Origin: Arsenophonus apicola
Lineage (GTDB): Bacteria; Pseudomonadota; Gammaproteobacteria; Enterobacterales; Enterobacteriaceae
NCBI RefSeq assembly: GCF_020268605.1
Contig: NZ_CP084222.1
Location: 248,001-312,000, forward strand
Length of the DNA stretch: 64,000 nucleotides
Direction: 5' to 3'
The notes beneath the pieces are model-generated. The model was not told the DNA's origin. It saw only the letters and a list, made by a program, of their open reading frames with translations, and did not search any database. Made by a program: the position numbers and the translations under genes. This document shows, piece by piece, positions 18,817 to 28,300 of the stretch; the stretch's first letter is position 1; every line of letters starts with the position of its first letter.

Positions 18817-21800
18817 TTACAATTCTCCGGCTTTTCTTGCCGGGTTACGCCTGGATGTATTTTTTGTTGTACTTCGTAATAGATTATTACTGGCAATATC
18901 AATTCGGGCTTGAAAGGGAGGAAATGGTAGTGTAATGCCATGCTGAGCAAAACCAATTAATATATTTTGATGAACTTCATTGCGGGCTGGCATCCTATGC
19001 CCCATTTCTGCCGCAAAGATACGTAATTCAAAGATTTGAATACCTTGTTGTAAATCAACCAGATATACCTCAGGTGCTGGGTTAGTTAAAATCATAGGTG
19101 TTTTTTCAGCGGCATCTAGTAAGATTTGACTGATCTTGGCGCTATCTACATCTGTGGGTGCAGGAATGGTTAAAACGATACGAGTGATGGTATCGGATAA
19201 CGACCAGTTAATAAATTGCTCGGTAATAAATGCCTTATTAGGAACAATAATTTCTTTGCGATCCCAATCTGTCAAGGTTGTTGCCCTAGTGTTGATTTTG
19301 GTGATGCTACCCGTTAAGTCACGAATAGTGACGGTATCGCCAATACGAATTGGTTTCTCAAATAAGATCATTAAACCTGAAATGATATTAGTAAAAATTT
19401 CTTGTAGACCAAAACCTAGCCCAACGCCCATAGCAGCAATTAACCATTGCAGTTTTGACCACTCAATTCCGAGCATCGAAAATGCGACTAAGCTACCTAT
19501 AAGCGCAATAGTATATTTAGTCAAAGTAGTGATTGCATAACCTGTTCCCGGAGTTAAATCAAGGTGTTGTAACAGGGCAAGCTCCAATAATGCCGGCAAA
19601 TTTCTAATTAGCTGGGTAGTAATTATAATAATAAGAATAGTAATAAAGAGAGAACTGAGGGTAATAGGTTGAATAGTATCTACACCATTAACCGTAGTAG
19701 TTACATTCCAAAGCCGGACATTTTCCAGAAAAGAGAATGCTGAATGTAGTTCAGACCAAATTAAAATCAGTGAAACTAACGCTATCATGGTGAGAATAGA
19801 GCGCACTAGACCCAAAGATTGGGCACTGATTGTATCTAAGTCAATTGTACTTTCTTCAATATCGACTAAGGCTTCGCCACTACTATTAATATTACTATTA
19901 TTGTCACCTTCATCCTTTGCCCGTTGAGCGAGAATATCAGCGCGCCGCTGTTTTGCTCTTTCAAACGCAATTTTACGCCGTTGGATAGACATCCAGCGGC
20001 GGATAATGTGATAAATAATTAGTAAAAAAAACCAGATTGCAACAGAGGTTTCTAGCCTGGCTAAAAGTTCTTCCGATGTTGACAGGTAACCCAATAGTGC
20101 CGCAACCGCAGAAAAAATTGGTGCGATGATCAGTAATAACCACAATATATTACTAATCGCATTCTCGCCCGAGCCGTGGCGATCTAAATAAAGAGGCACG
20201 CCAACTCGTTTGAGATTATGGGTAATCAAACTTAGCGCAATACAGAGTAATAAGAAGCATAATCTACCTAAGCTTGGGGCAAATTCACGGTCATTATAAT
20301 ATTCAAACGTAATCAAGGCCATCATTAACGGCACTATGACAAAAACTGATAGTTGATAATAACGCATCGCTCTTTTTACGTTTTCTTCTGACCAACCAAA
20401 ATGAGAAATAAATAATCCATTTGGCAGTGCAAAAGTGGCACTAATCATAAAAACCCATAAAACCGGTGTTGTCGCTCTCACTCCAGAGCCAATAGCTGTC
20501 GCCATTGGAAATTGCCAGGCGCTTTGCAGGCCGTAACCAATCGCTGACCATAAGATAGGTAAAGGAAGTGCGATGAGAATAGACCAAAATACGGTTCGTA
20601 AGGTTAGAGCAAAGCGATCCTGGGTTACTTTACCGATACGTGTGCTCGCGCGAAGCAGAAAATTATTATAATGCTGATGAGTACTAATGCTGAAAATGAC
20701 GATAGCAACAGCAGCCAGCAGGTACAGCAAACTATCCTGGCTGGCGAAGATAACTCTAATTGCTCCGCTGAGTTGAGATAGTGTATCTAACGATAGTAAG
20801 CGCGTCAGATCTTTTACTATCGTTATCGGATAGTTAAGATTTATAGGATCGGTATCCGCGATCCAGAACATATAACGATGGGTTGCATCTTTGATATCTG
20901 TTAATGCATCGGTTAATTGGGTTGCTGCAACGTTGAGCTTGGTTAATTCCAATATTTCACTGTCATAACCAGAAATTATTGAGCTTAATAATTCTTTCCG
21001 GGTTTGGATGAGTGAATCATAAATTTGCTTTTGTTCTACGGTGAAATTTTTTGTTTCGGCTTGCTTCTCTTCGTTCTCTTTATTGTTGGGGTTGAGATTT
21101 TCCAACATATCTTGGTACTTCAGGCGATCAATGCGCTTGTTGACAATTTCTCTGTCAATTTGCTGATTTTTTGGGATTTCAGGCAAATGGTACAACTGAG
21201 CGCGTAGTGCTTCACCCAAAGTAGTTGAACCGCTTAACCATTGGGCTTGCTCGCGAATGGTGCCAAGTGCTTGGCGAACGGTTAGTATATCACTGGAAGT
21301 TTGGCGTTGCCTTTGTTCAATATCATTTATTCTGTATGCTTGTTCATTAAGCCGTTGTGATAATTTACGATTTAGTTGCAATTGTTCTGTTAAAAATTGG
21401 GGAAGTTCTCCTCCTTGAGCAGCAAGCATTTCAGTGTGTTTAAGTGCCAGTTGCGCTTTCTGTTGGCGTTGAAAGTTTAGATGATTTCGCAGTTGTTGAA
21501 GCTCTTGATCGATTTGCTGATAACGTTTTTTAAAAAGCTCGATGCGTAAGCGTGCAATTTCTTGGCGATTATTGGCTGAAAGCTGTGCTATTTCTAGTTC
21601 ATTGGTTTTTGACTTTCTTGCCGTAACTTCTGTTTGCGCTAAGTTATATTGTGCTTCAGCTAAAGGAGAAACCGGAACAGGCAGGGATTCTAGTCTTACA
21701 ATAGAGTCAGAAAGCAGGCGGCGAGCCTCTAATAATTGTTGAGGCAAGGTTAAAAGTGAGTCGCTGATTTCACGATTTCTATCCTGTTCTTGCTGAATTT

Positions 21801-22173
21801 GTCTGCCTTGCTCAAGTAATTGACTACTCGCTTGCACAATACGTTGCTCAAGTTCCAGAATAGTTATATTGGTTGGTATAGTAACTGTTTTATTGCTTTC
21901 AATAAGAAACTGTTGTTGTAATTCTTTTATGATTTTGGGGAAATTATCAATGGTTTCTTGATAAGCGCGGGTTTTTTTCTCTGATTCTTGTGCCTCTGAT
22001 AACCAATTGAGCGCAACTTGTAATGCCTGAATAATCTCTGCATTTTTGGCATTTTTATTTGCTTCAAGTTGTTTAATCTCTTTTTTAATCTGTATTTCAT
22101 CAAGATTAATCGCTGCAAATGCAGGTATCGTGATAAATAAGAGACTAAATAGTATGCAGACTATCAGGCGCAC
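18817..22173 (-). CDS. mscM: Miniconductance mechanosensitive channel MscM (YjeP)
   Basis: This 1118-residue MscS-superfamily channel (E. coli MscM 1107) opens under membrane tension to relieve osmotic shock. It has a signal peptide ending AFA, a long periplasmic coiled-coil domain to about residue 480 (Gln/Leu-rich), a multi-helix MscK-type membrane domain, and the C-terminal MscS pore with LQWLIAAMGVGLGFGLQEI and the beta domain ending in RIDIAS. The start is GTG at 22173 with GAGGAA upstream. It follows psd by 21 bases, the conserved psd-mscM pair. Confidence 0.95.
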   Translation of the reverse strand: MRLIVCILFSLLFITIPAFAAINLDEIQIKKEIKQLEANKNAKNAEIIQALQVALNWLSEAQESEKKTRAYQETIDNFPKIIKELQQQFLIESNKTVTIPTNITILELEQRIVQASSQLLEQGRQIQQEQDRNREISDSLLTLPQQLLEARRLLSDSIVRLESLPVPVSPLAEAQYNLAQTEVTARKSKTNELEIAQLSANNRQEIARLRIELFKKRYQQIDQELQQLRNHLNFQRQQKAQLALKHTEMLAAQGGELPQFLTEQLQLNRKLSQRLNEQAYRINDIEQRQRQTSSDILTVRQALGTIREQAQWLSGSTTLGEALRAQLYHLPEIPKNQQIDREIVNKRIDRLKYQDMLENLNPNNKENEEKQAETKNFTVEQKQIYDSLIQTRKELLSSIISGYDSEILELTKLNVAATQLTDALTDIKDATHRYMFWIADTDPINLNYPITIVKDLTRLLSLDTLSQLSGAIRVIFASQDSLLYLLAAVAIVIFSISTHQHYNNFLLRASTRIGKVTQDRFALTLRTVFWSILIALPLPILWSAIGYGLQSAWQFPMATAIGSGVRATTPVLWVFMISATFALPNGLFISHFGWSEENVKRAMRYYQLSVFVIVPLMMALITFEYYNDREFAPSLGRLCFLLLCIALSLITHNLKRVGVPLYLDRHGSGENAISNILWLLLIIAPIFSAVAALLGYLSTSEELLARLETSVAIWFFLLIIYHIIRRWMSIQRRKIAFERAKQRRADILAQRAKDEGDNNSNINSSGEALVDIEESTIDLDTISAQSLGLVRSILTMIALVSLILIWSELHSAFSFLENVRLWNVTTTVNGVDTIQPITLSSLFITILIIIITTQLIRNLPALLELALLQHLDLTPGTGYAITTLTKYTIALIGSLVAFSMLGIEWSKLQWLIAAMGVGLGFGLQEIFTNIISGLMILFEKPIRIGDTVTIRDLTGSITKINTRATTLTDWDRKEIIVPNKAFITEQFINWSLSDTITRIVLTIPAPTDVDSAKISQILLDAAEKTPMILTNPAPEVYLVDLQQGIQIFELRIFAAEMGHRMPARNEVHQNILIGFAQHGITLPFPPFQARIDIASNNLLRSTTKNTSRRNPARKAGEL

Positions 22174-22194
22174 AATAGGGTTCCTCAGATAAAA

Positions 22195-23112
22195 TTATTC
22201 AGATCCATCTATTAAATTTTGTGGATTAGTATGTTGCCCAGTATTTGGATCAATTGATTCAGCTAATAATTCGCCAACTCGAGTTATGCTTTCTGGCTCT
22301 AGTACAGAATTAAGTTTGATATGGTTAGATTCAAACAAATTGATAACGGTTGAGCCGAGTTTGAATTTTCCCATTTCTTCGCCTTTTTTCAGATAGACTG
22401 CACCTGTCTTATCTTTTCCTGGGTAAGTCCAGCGTTTGATAATCCCTTCCCGTTCATTATTGACGCAGCCACACCAACTAGTATCTATACTTCCGACAAT
22501 GGTTGCTCCTATTAAAATTTGTGCCATTTTCCCAACGCGCGTGTCAAAAATACAGATTAGACGCTCATTGCGGGCAAAAAGATTGGGCACGTTTGTTGCA
22601 GTTAGTTGGTTAACGGAAAAGAGATCACCAGGAACATAAATCATTTCAGTTAGTAAACCGTCGCAAGGCATATGGACACGATGGTAATCACGTGGAGATA
22701 AGTAAGTAGTTACAAACGTCCCATTACGAAATTTATCGGCCAATAGATGATTACCGGCTAATAATGCCTCTAAACTGTAAGAATGACCTTTAGCTTGTAA
22801 GATCTGATCATCTACAATTAAGCCTAATTGGCTTATTACACCATCAGCAGGTAGAGCAAGTTGATTGTTGCCTACAACAAGAGGGCGAATATTTTCTTTT
22901 AATGGGCGAGTAAAAAATTCATTAAAGGTAGAATAAGCTGAAAATTCGCTTTCTTTTGCTTCTGTCATATCAACTTTATAAAATTTAGCAAAAAGCTTAA
23001 TCATTAACTGAGTAAATCCAGCCGCTTTTTGCTCTGCCAGCCAACCAGCTAATTGTGTTAGCCCTTGTTTTGGTAATAGATATTGTAGTTTAATCTTTAT
23101 TTTTTCCAGCAC
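22195..23112 (-). CDS. psd: Phosphatidylserine decarboxylase proenzyme
   Basis: Psd makes phosphatidylethanolamine at the inner membrane. The 305-residue proenzyme (E. coli 322) carries the LGST self-cleavage motif at residues 252-255; cleavage before Ser254 generates the pyruvoyl cofactor. The charge-relay residues Asp90 and His147 (YHRVHMP) occupy the E. coli positions. The start is GTG at 23112 behind AGAGGT. It lies in the rsgA-psd-mscM block; the C-terminus is shorter than in E. coli. Confidence 0.97.
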   Translation of the reverse strand: MLEKIKIKLQYLLPKQGLTQLAGWLAEQKAAGFTQLMIKLFAKFYKVDMTEAKESEFSAYSTFNEFFTRPLKENIRPLVVGNNQLALPADGVISQLGLIVDDQILQAKGHSYSLEALLAGNHLLADKFRNGTFVTTYLSPRDYHRVHMPCDGLLTEMIYVPGDLFSVNQLTATNVPNLFARNERLICIFDTRVGKMAQILIGATIVGSIDTSWCGCVNNEREGIIKRWTYPGKDKTGAVYLKKGEEMGKFKLGSTVINLFESNHIKLNSVLEPESITRVGELLAESIDPNTGQHTNPQNLIDGSE

Positions 23113-23210
23113 ATTAACCTCTAGTCTGATTCTAATGTTATTGGGTTGTAATCAAAAAAAGATAGCCATTGTACCTATGCTTTTTATGAATTCCATGGTT
23201 ATATTTATAA

Positions 23211-24260
23211 CTATTTATTATCTATAAAAGGTCTACGTGGTTTTATTTGTTCCATGCCTGCTAAAATACGATGATAGTTTTCAAAACGTGATTTTGTTAT
23301 TTTTCCAGCAGTTACTGCCTCTAGCAAAGCGCATCCAGGATCATCTAAATGCTTACAATCACGAAATTTACAGTATCCCAAGTATTGCCTAAATTCGACA
23401 AACCCTTTAGTTATTTGTTCCTTTGTCAGATGCCATAAGCCAAATTCACGAATACCTGGTGAATCGATAAGATCGCCTCCTTTAGCAAAATGGTAAAGAC
23501 GCGCAGTTGTTGTTGTATGCTGACCTAATCCTGAATTATCAGATACTTGGTTGATTAAAATTTTTTCTTCATTATTAGGTAGTAAGTTATTTATCAAACT
23601 AGACTTACCAACACCAGATTGCCCGACAAAAATAGATATTTTTCCTATAAGGAGCTCAATAAGTTTATCTATTCCTTCATTAGTATGGCTAGAAACCTCT
23701 AAAACTTCATAGCCAATATTATGATAAAGTTTTATTACTTTACTAATCTCTTTCCTGTTCTCTTTATCGAGCAGGTCAATTTTATTTAAAATAATAATTG
23801 GTGCAATATTAAGTGTTTCGCAGGCAACCAAATAACGATCAATAATATTTAACGATAATTGAGGTAAGATGGCTGAGACAATGATCGCTTGGTCGATATT
23901 AGCCGCGATTGGCTTGAGTCCGTCATAGTAATCGGGGCGAGTCAAGATGGATGATCGTTCATAGACTGCTTCAATGACACCGTTAACTTTTATATCAGAT
24001 TGCTGATATAGCGCAGGACGCCAAATAACACGATCACCTGTGACTAATGAATGGATTGTTCGACGAATATTGCAGCGTTGAATGTCACCTTCATTTGTTT
24101 CGATATCTGCATGCTGACCAAAACGGCTAATAACTAACCCGTCTTGAGGAATGCCAAGTTGATTATCATCAATATCTTGCTGGGATTGTTTTTTTAGCTT
24201 AGTTTGATGGTTTGCATGTATTCGGCGTTGTTGGCCTTTGGTAAATTTCTTTTTAGCCAC
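23211..24260 (-). CDS. rsgA: Ribosome biogenesis GTPase RsgA
   Basis: RsgA is a circularly permuted GTPase that checks late 30S subunit maturation. The 349-residue protein (E. coli 350) has an N-terminal OB fold, the permuted G motifs NKIDLLD (G4) before GQSGVGKSSLIN (G1) and DSPGIREFG (G3), and a C-terminal zinc finger (YCKFRDCKHLDDPGC). The basic Lys/Arg/Gln-rich N-terminus contacts rRNA. The start is GTG at 24260 with GAGG upstream. It is divergent from orn, as in E. coli. Confidence 0.97.
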   Translation of the reverse strand: MAKKKFTKGQQRRIHANHQTKLKKQSQQDIDDNQLGIPQDGLVISRFGQHADIETNEGDIQRCNIRRTIHSLVTGDRVIWRPALYQQSDIKVNGVIEAVYERSSILTRPDYYDGLKPIAANIDQAIIVSAILPQLSLNIIDRYLVACETLNIAPIIILNKIDLLDKENRKEISKVIKLYHNIGYEVLEVSSHTNEGIDKLIELLIGKISIFVGQSGVGKSSLINNLLPNNEEKILINQVSDNSGLGQHTTTTARLYHFAKGGDLIDSPGIREFGLWHLTKEQITKGFVEFRQYLGYCKFRDCKHLDDPGCALLEAVTAGKITKSRFENYHRILAGMEQIKPRRPFIDNK

Positions 24261-24390
24261 CTGACCTCACTAGTTTTATTGGTTTGTTGATTGCATTCAT
24301 TATCAAAAGTTATCATAGTTGTGCTTTTAAGAAGCTATCATACACTAAGTATTGCATGCTTTCAGTTTAGAATGGAACCCAGGATATAAC

Positions 24391-24936
24391 ATGGTCAATC
24401 GAGAGAACAATTTGATTTGGATAGATTTGGAAATGACAGGATTAGATCCAGAACAGGATCGTATCATTGAGATCGCAACAATCGTCACTGATTCCAATCT
24501 AACTATTTTATCCGAAGGGCCAGTGATTGCCATTCATCAATCGGCGCAACAGTTATCTCTTATGGATGAGTGGAATGTTAAAACGCATACTGAAAGTGGG
24601 CTGATTGATAGAGTTAAATCTAGTCAATATGATGAAAAAAAAGCAGAGTTAGCCACAATAGCTTTTTTAGAAAAATGGTTACCTAGGGGCGTTTCACCTA
24701 TTTGTGGTAATAGTGTTGCTCAAGACCGACGTTTTTTATTCAAATATATGCCTGAGTTGGAAAAATATTTCCACTATCGTTATTTAGATGTCAGTACCCT
24801 AAAAGAGCTGGCTCGCCGTTGGAAGCCTGATATATTGCCCGGTTTTACAAAAAGGAATACCCATCAGGCTTTAGAAGATATACGGGAATCTATTGCAGAA
24901 CTAGTTTATTATCGCCAACACTTTATCAATCTTTAA
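24391..24936 (+). CDS. orn: Oligoribonuclease
   Basis: Orn is the essential 3'-5' exoribonuclease that degrades di- and short oligoribonucleotides, including pGpG. With the ATG at 24391 (AGGA six bases before) it is 181 residues, the E. coli length. DEDDh residues are visible in WIDLEMTGLD (Asp, Glu), CGNSVAQDRRF (Asp) and HQALEDIRES (His, Asp). An in-frame upstream ATG at 24352 has no ribosome site and would add 13 atypical residues. Confidence 0.97.
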   Translation: MVNRENNLIWIDLEMTGLDPEQDRIIEIATIVTDSNLTILSEGPVIAIHQSAQQLSLMDEWNVKTHTESGLIDRVKSSQYDEKKAELATIAFLEKWLPRGVSPICGNSVAQDRRFLFKYMPELEKYFHYRYLDVSTLKELARRWKPDILPGFTKRNTHQALEDIRESIAELVYYRQHFINL

Positions 24937-25023
24937 GTCGAGTTATTATTATGCTGATTATGAGCGATTTGCTGTTTTAATCAGCATTTAGATTAAAAAT
25001 AGATTTTTTATGGCTAAAAGTAC

Positions 25024-25051
25024 TTGTCTGTTCGGCAATTTTTCGTATAAT
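25024..25051 (+). promoter_or_regulatory. Sigma-70 promoter of tRNA-Gly
   Basis: TTGTCT (25024-25029) and a perfect TATAAT (25046-25051) are separated by 16 bases. Transcription would start around 25058, about 35 bases before the tRNA. The GC-containing sequence just after the -10 box (TCGCAACCC) resembles the discriminator of stable-RNA promoters. Confidence 0.7.
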
Positions 25052-25092
25052 TCGCAACCCATGGTGATTGGTAATATTGTTGTTATAAATAT

Positions 25093-25168
<76 letters not shown>

Positions 25169-26516
25169 AATTCTCCTTTATCGTAATCAACTTAAAAGTC
25201 TGTGATATAATTTATTGTTTTTTTTCATATTTTTCATTCTGTCAGCTTCTTCTTCACTCAAAGTTTAGTGGCCATTTATACCTATTTTGTTGGTGAATTT
25301 TATTTTTCTGTTTTGAATTTTATTTAATTATAAGAATAAAATTTTTTGTTGCACTCTGATAAAAAGCGTCTATTTTTAAATAGGAGATTAGCTACCAAAA
25401 GAAGTCATATTCTTGTTCCATAGTCAACAATTATATAGCTAGTCGAGATAAAATTTATTTGAAAAATCGGGCACATAGGACTTGCAAATCGTATCTGCTA
25501 GGCATAGAATTCCACTCCCCCAATTTTGAAGTAGGTGTTACGGCATATACTTTATCAGTGAAGTGAACCATGTGGTGTCATTCTTGGCAGGGAAATTGTT
25601 TTAGTATTTAAAATGTATTTTAGGTGAATAGATGTTGTTATCTACATTAATCTTAGAAATTTTATGGCTAAAGCTGCTACATTTTCTTAGTTAAAATGTT
25701 TTAATAACTTATTCATTTACAATTGAATTTTGGTTATGGCACGCAGTGTCTCCTTTGCTTTGTTGCACAGAGTTATCCACAGGCAAATACATTTTTTATC
25801 GCTATCACTATTGTTGCTTTTCTTCATAAATATCATTTAACCTATTGAAAATACTGTAAAAAATATTTATATTTTTTGATGGTTGATTATATAATTATTT
25901 TTCATGGTCAATGCATTTTTATTTTATACACAAGTAAAATTGAAGTATCTAACTCTTGAAAATATTAATGTTAAAAACCAGATATTGCAGACAAGACGCT
26001 ATTATTATTTTGATAATGTTTTTACTGATAACGAAAATGTTATTTTATTGATATATTTCAAGGTGTAACTATCTAAAACAATATAATATTTTTTTACTAG
26101 CGGGTATTTATTTATGTTTCGATATATAGCACCTGTTTAGTCATGTAAAAAAGCTACTCTCAATTAAATAACTTTAATTGTTTAACACAAGAAAATTTCA
26201 TAATGTTATTTAATGAAGTTTTATCTACTAATTATTTAGCAACAATATTACATAAAAAACATTAACTTTTTGAAATTAATCAAAAATTTCATATGTTTGT
26301 TTTTTATATAAATTTGTTCACTTCAAATGATAGAATATTGGTAAAAGTAAGTAACTGAAAAAGATTAACTAGTTAAATCATAAACATATGATGTAAGTAA
26401 TATTGCTAAAAATAACATTAAATATCGCTATAATAGTCGGTAAGTAATAGTATTTTATGATATATTTTATGAGTTAAACTATTAAATAAAAAATTACAAA
26501 AAATGGCAATATTTTT
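25169..26516. other. Gene-free AT-rich region replacing queG-nnr
   Basis: These 1,348 bases hold no ORF with coding character. In E. coli this interval carries queG and nnr. Most of it is very AT-rich. A less AT-rich island runs from about 25465 to 25600, and a perfect DnaA-box sequence lies at 25773-25781. I could not recognise protein remnants of QueG or Nnr by eye. The end of the region probably holds the tsaE operon promoter. Confidence 0.7.
25773..25781 (+). promoter_or_regulatory. Perfect DnaA-box sequence (isolated)
   Basis: TTATCCACA matches the strong R1-type DnaA box exactly. I see no second close match nearby, so it is not an origin. Single boxes can titrate DnaA or act in transcription control, but chance is also possible. 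Confidence 0.35.
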
Positions 26517-26975
26517 ATGAAAGAACTTATATTATTGCTTGCTAATGAAAAAGCAACAATAGCTTTAGGGCATCGTTTAGCTCATCTTTGTCAGCAATCT
26601 TTTATTCTTTATTTGTATGGCGATTTGGGCGCCGGGAAAACGACTTTTAGTCGTGGTTTTTTGCAAGGTTTAGGTTACCAAGGACATGTAAAAAGTCCAA
26701 CTTATACGTTAGTTGAATCGTATTTATTGGCTCCTAATCCCGTTTACCATTTTGATTTATATCGTTTAACTGATCCTGAAGAGCTTGAATTTATGGGTAT
26801 TCGTGATTATTTTGATTGGCAGGCCATATGTTTAGTGGAGTGGCCAAAAAAAGGTGAAGGGATATTACCATGCGCTGATCTTGAACTCTATCTATCATAT
26901 GACAATAATGCAAGACAAGCACGCTTTGTCGCGTTATCAACATATGGGGAAACGTTATTAGAAAAATTGTCGTAA
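26517..26975 (+). CDS. tsaE: tRNA threonylcarbamoyladenosine synthesis ATPase TsaE
   Basis: TsaE works with TsaB and TsaD to make t6A37 in tRNAs reading ANN codons and is essential in E. coli. The 152-residue protein (E. coli 153) has the P-loop GDLGAGKTT at residues 35-43, the conserved SPTYTLVESY segment, and HFDLYRL with EWPKKG later. It is the first gene of the tsaE-amiB-mutL-miaA-hfq-hflXKC cluster; nnr, which normally precedes it, is absent. Confidence 0.97.
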   Translation: MKELILLLANEKATIALGHRLAHLCQQSFILYLYGDLGAGKTTFSRGFLQGLGYQGHVKSPTYTLVESYLLAPNPVYHFDLYRLTDPEELEFMGIRDYFDWQAICLVEWPKKGEGILPCADLELYLSYDNNARQARFVALSTYGETLLEKLS

Positions 26976-26989
26976 TAGGAATACTAATC

Positions 26990-28279
26990 ATGATGACGAC
27001 TTCGATGATTAATATAATAAAAAGATGGCAAACTCATGTATTTTTTTTATTAATGACAATGATACTACATAACAACTTATTGTTGTCTAGTGCACAGGCT
27101 GCAACTTTATCCAATATTCACGTCAATGATAATTTATCAGAAGCAAAAGTCACTTTACACTTTGCTGCAGGTAATCCAGAGTACCGTTTTTTTCCACTCC
27201 ATGAACCTGAGCGTTTAGTTATCGATTTCCGTCAATCTGATCAGGTAACTGGATTGCCAATGAAGTTTATAAATAATAATTTGGTTAAAGGGGTTCGTAC
27301 TAGTCAGCCTCCGAATAGTCAGTATCAACGTATTGTTATCGAACTGGCAAATGCAGTGACAGCAAGTGCGGTAGTTGAACAAATAAATCATCATTATCAA
27401 ATAGTTTTTACCTTAAAGAATAGTCATGCTGGCGCATCACAGCCTCAGATATCTCAGCCAACAACTGAAGTAATCAATAAATCGTTAGCAATTAATTCAC
27501 AAACTGAGAAAAAGTTAGCCAATTACTCTCCAGCCCCCTCAATATATAAAAATTTACCTAAAGGAACCCGGCAAGTTGTCGTGGCAATTGATGCTGGGCA
27601 TGGTGGTAAAGATCCCGGCGCAATTGGGCAAAATGGTCATCGAGAAAAAAATATAACAATGAGTATCGCGCGTAAATTAGAGAACTATTTAAAAGCGGAT
27701 CCGATGTTTAAGCCGGTGATGACTCGCAATGGCGATTATTTTATTTCTGTAGCGGGCCGTTCAGAAGTGGCACGACAAAAAGCAGCTGATATGCTCGTTT
27801 CAATTCATGCTGATGCAGCACCTAATAATCGTGCTCGAGGTGCTTCTGTTTGGGTTCTTTCCAATCGAAGAGCGAATAGTGAATTGGGTAATTGGCTTGA
27901 ACAACATGAGAAGCAATCTGAATTATTAGGTGGTGCAGGTGATGCATTAGCTAATGGTGCAGATCCATATCTTAGCCAAGCTGTTTTAGATTTGCAATTT
28001 GGCAATTCCCAGCGTGTAGGTTATGCTGTCGCGGTAAAAGTACTAACAGAATTAAATAAAATTGGTAATATCCATAAATATGATCCGGAGCATGCCAGTC
28101 TTGGGGTACTTCGTTCTCCTGACATTCCATCTATTCTTGTGGAAACAGGTTTTATTAGTAATATTTCTGAAGAACGTCTTTTAGTTTCTGATGATTATCA
28201 GGAACGTTTGGCAATAGCTATTCATCAAGGATTACGTAATTATTTTATCCTGCACCCCTTACAAGCAGCGCCAAAATGA
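26990..28279 (+). CDS. amiB: N-acetylmuramoyl-L-alanine amidase AmiB
   Basis: AmiB cleaves septal peptidoglycan during daughter-cell separation, activated by EnvC. The 429-residue protein has a signal peptide ending near AQA (residue 37), an AMIN septal-targeting domain (about 39-135), a low-complexity linker and an Amidase_3 domain (about 190-425) with zinc ligands in IDAGHGGKDPGA, GHREKN and SIHADA and the catalytic Glu in VETGF. The inhibitory helix region between strands is present. AGGA lies nine bases before the ATG. Confidence 0.96.
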   Translation: MMTTSMINIIKRWQTHVFFLLMTMILHNNLLLSSAQAATLSNIHVNDNLSEAKVTLHFAAGNPEYRFFPLHEPERLVIDFRQSDQVTGLPMKFINNNLVKGVRTSQPPNSQYQRIVIELANAVTASAVVEQINHHYQIVFTLKNSHAGASQPQISQPTTEVINKSLAINSQTEKKLANYSPAPSIYKNLPKGTRQVVVAIDAGHGGKDPGAIGQNGHREKNITMSIARKLENYLKADPMFKPVMTRNGDYFISVAGRSEVARQKAADMLVSIHADAAPNNRARGASVWVLSNRRANSELGNWLEQHEKQSELLGGAGDALANGADPYLSQAVLDLQFGNSQRVGYAVAVKVLTELNKIGNIHKYDPEHASLGVLRSPDIPSILVETGFISNISEERLLVSDDYQERLAIAIHQGLRNYFILHPLQAAPK

Positions 28280-28300
28280 TGGAATACCGCAGAGGTCATT

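Noticed and set aside
18750..18935. 61-codon plus-strand ORF
   Set aside because: It overlaps the 3' end of mscM antisense and has no ribosome site.
19136..19540. 134-codon plus-strand ORF
   Set aside because: It is entirely antisense to the pore region of mscM, and its hydrophobic character reflects that strand.
25169..26516. CRISPR array or origin of replication
   Set aside because: No regular spacer-separated repeats exist, and only one DnaA box is present, so neither is supported.
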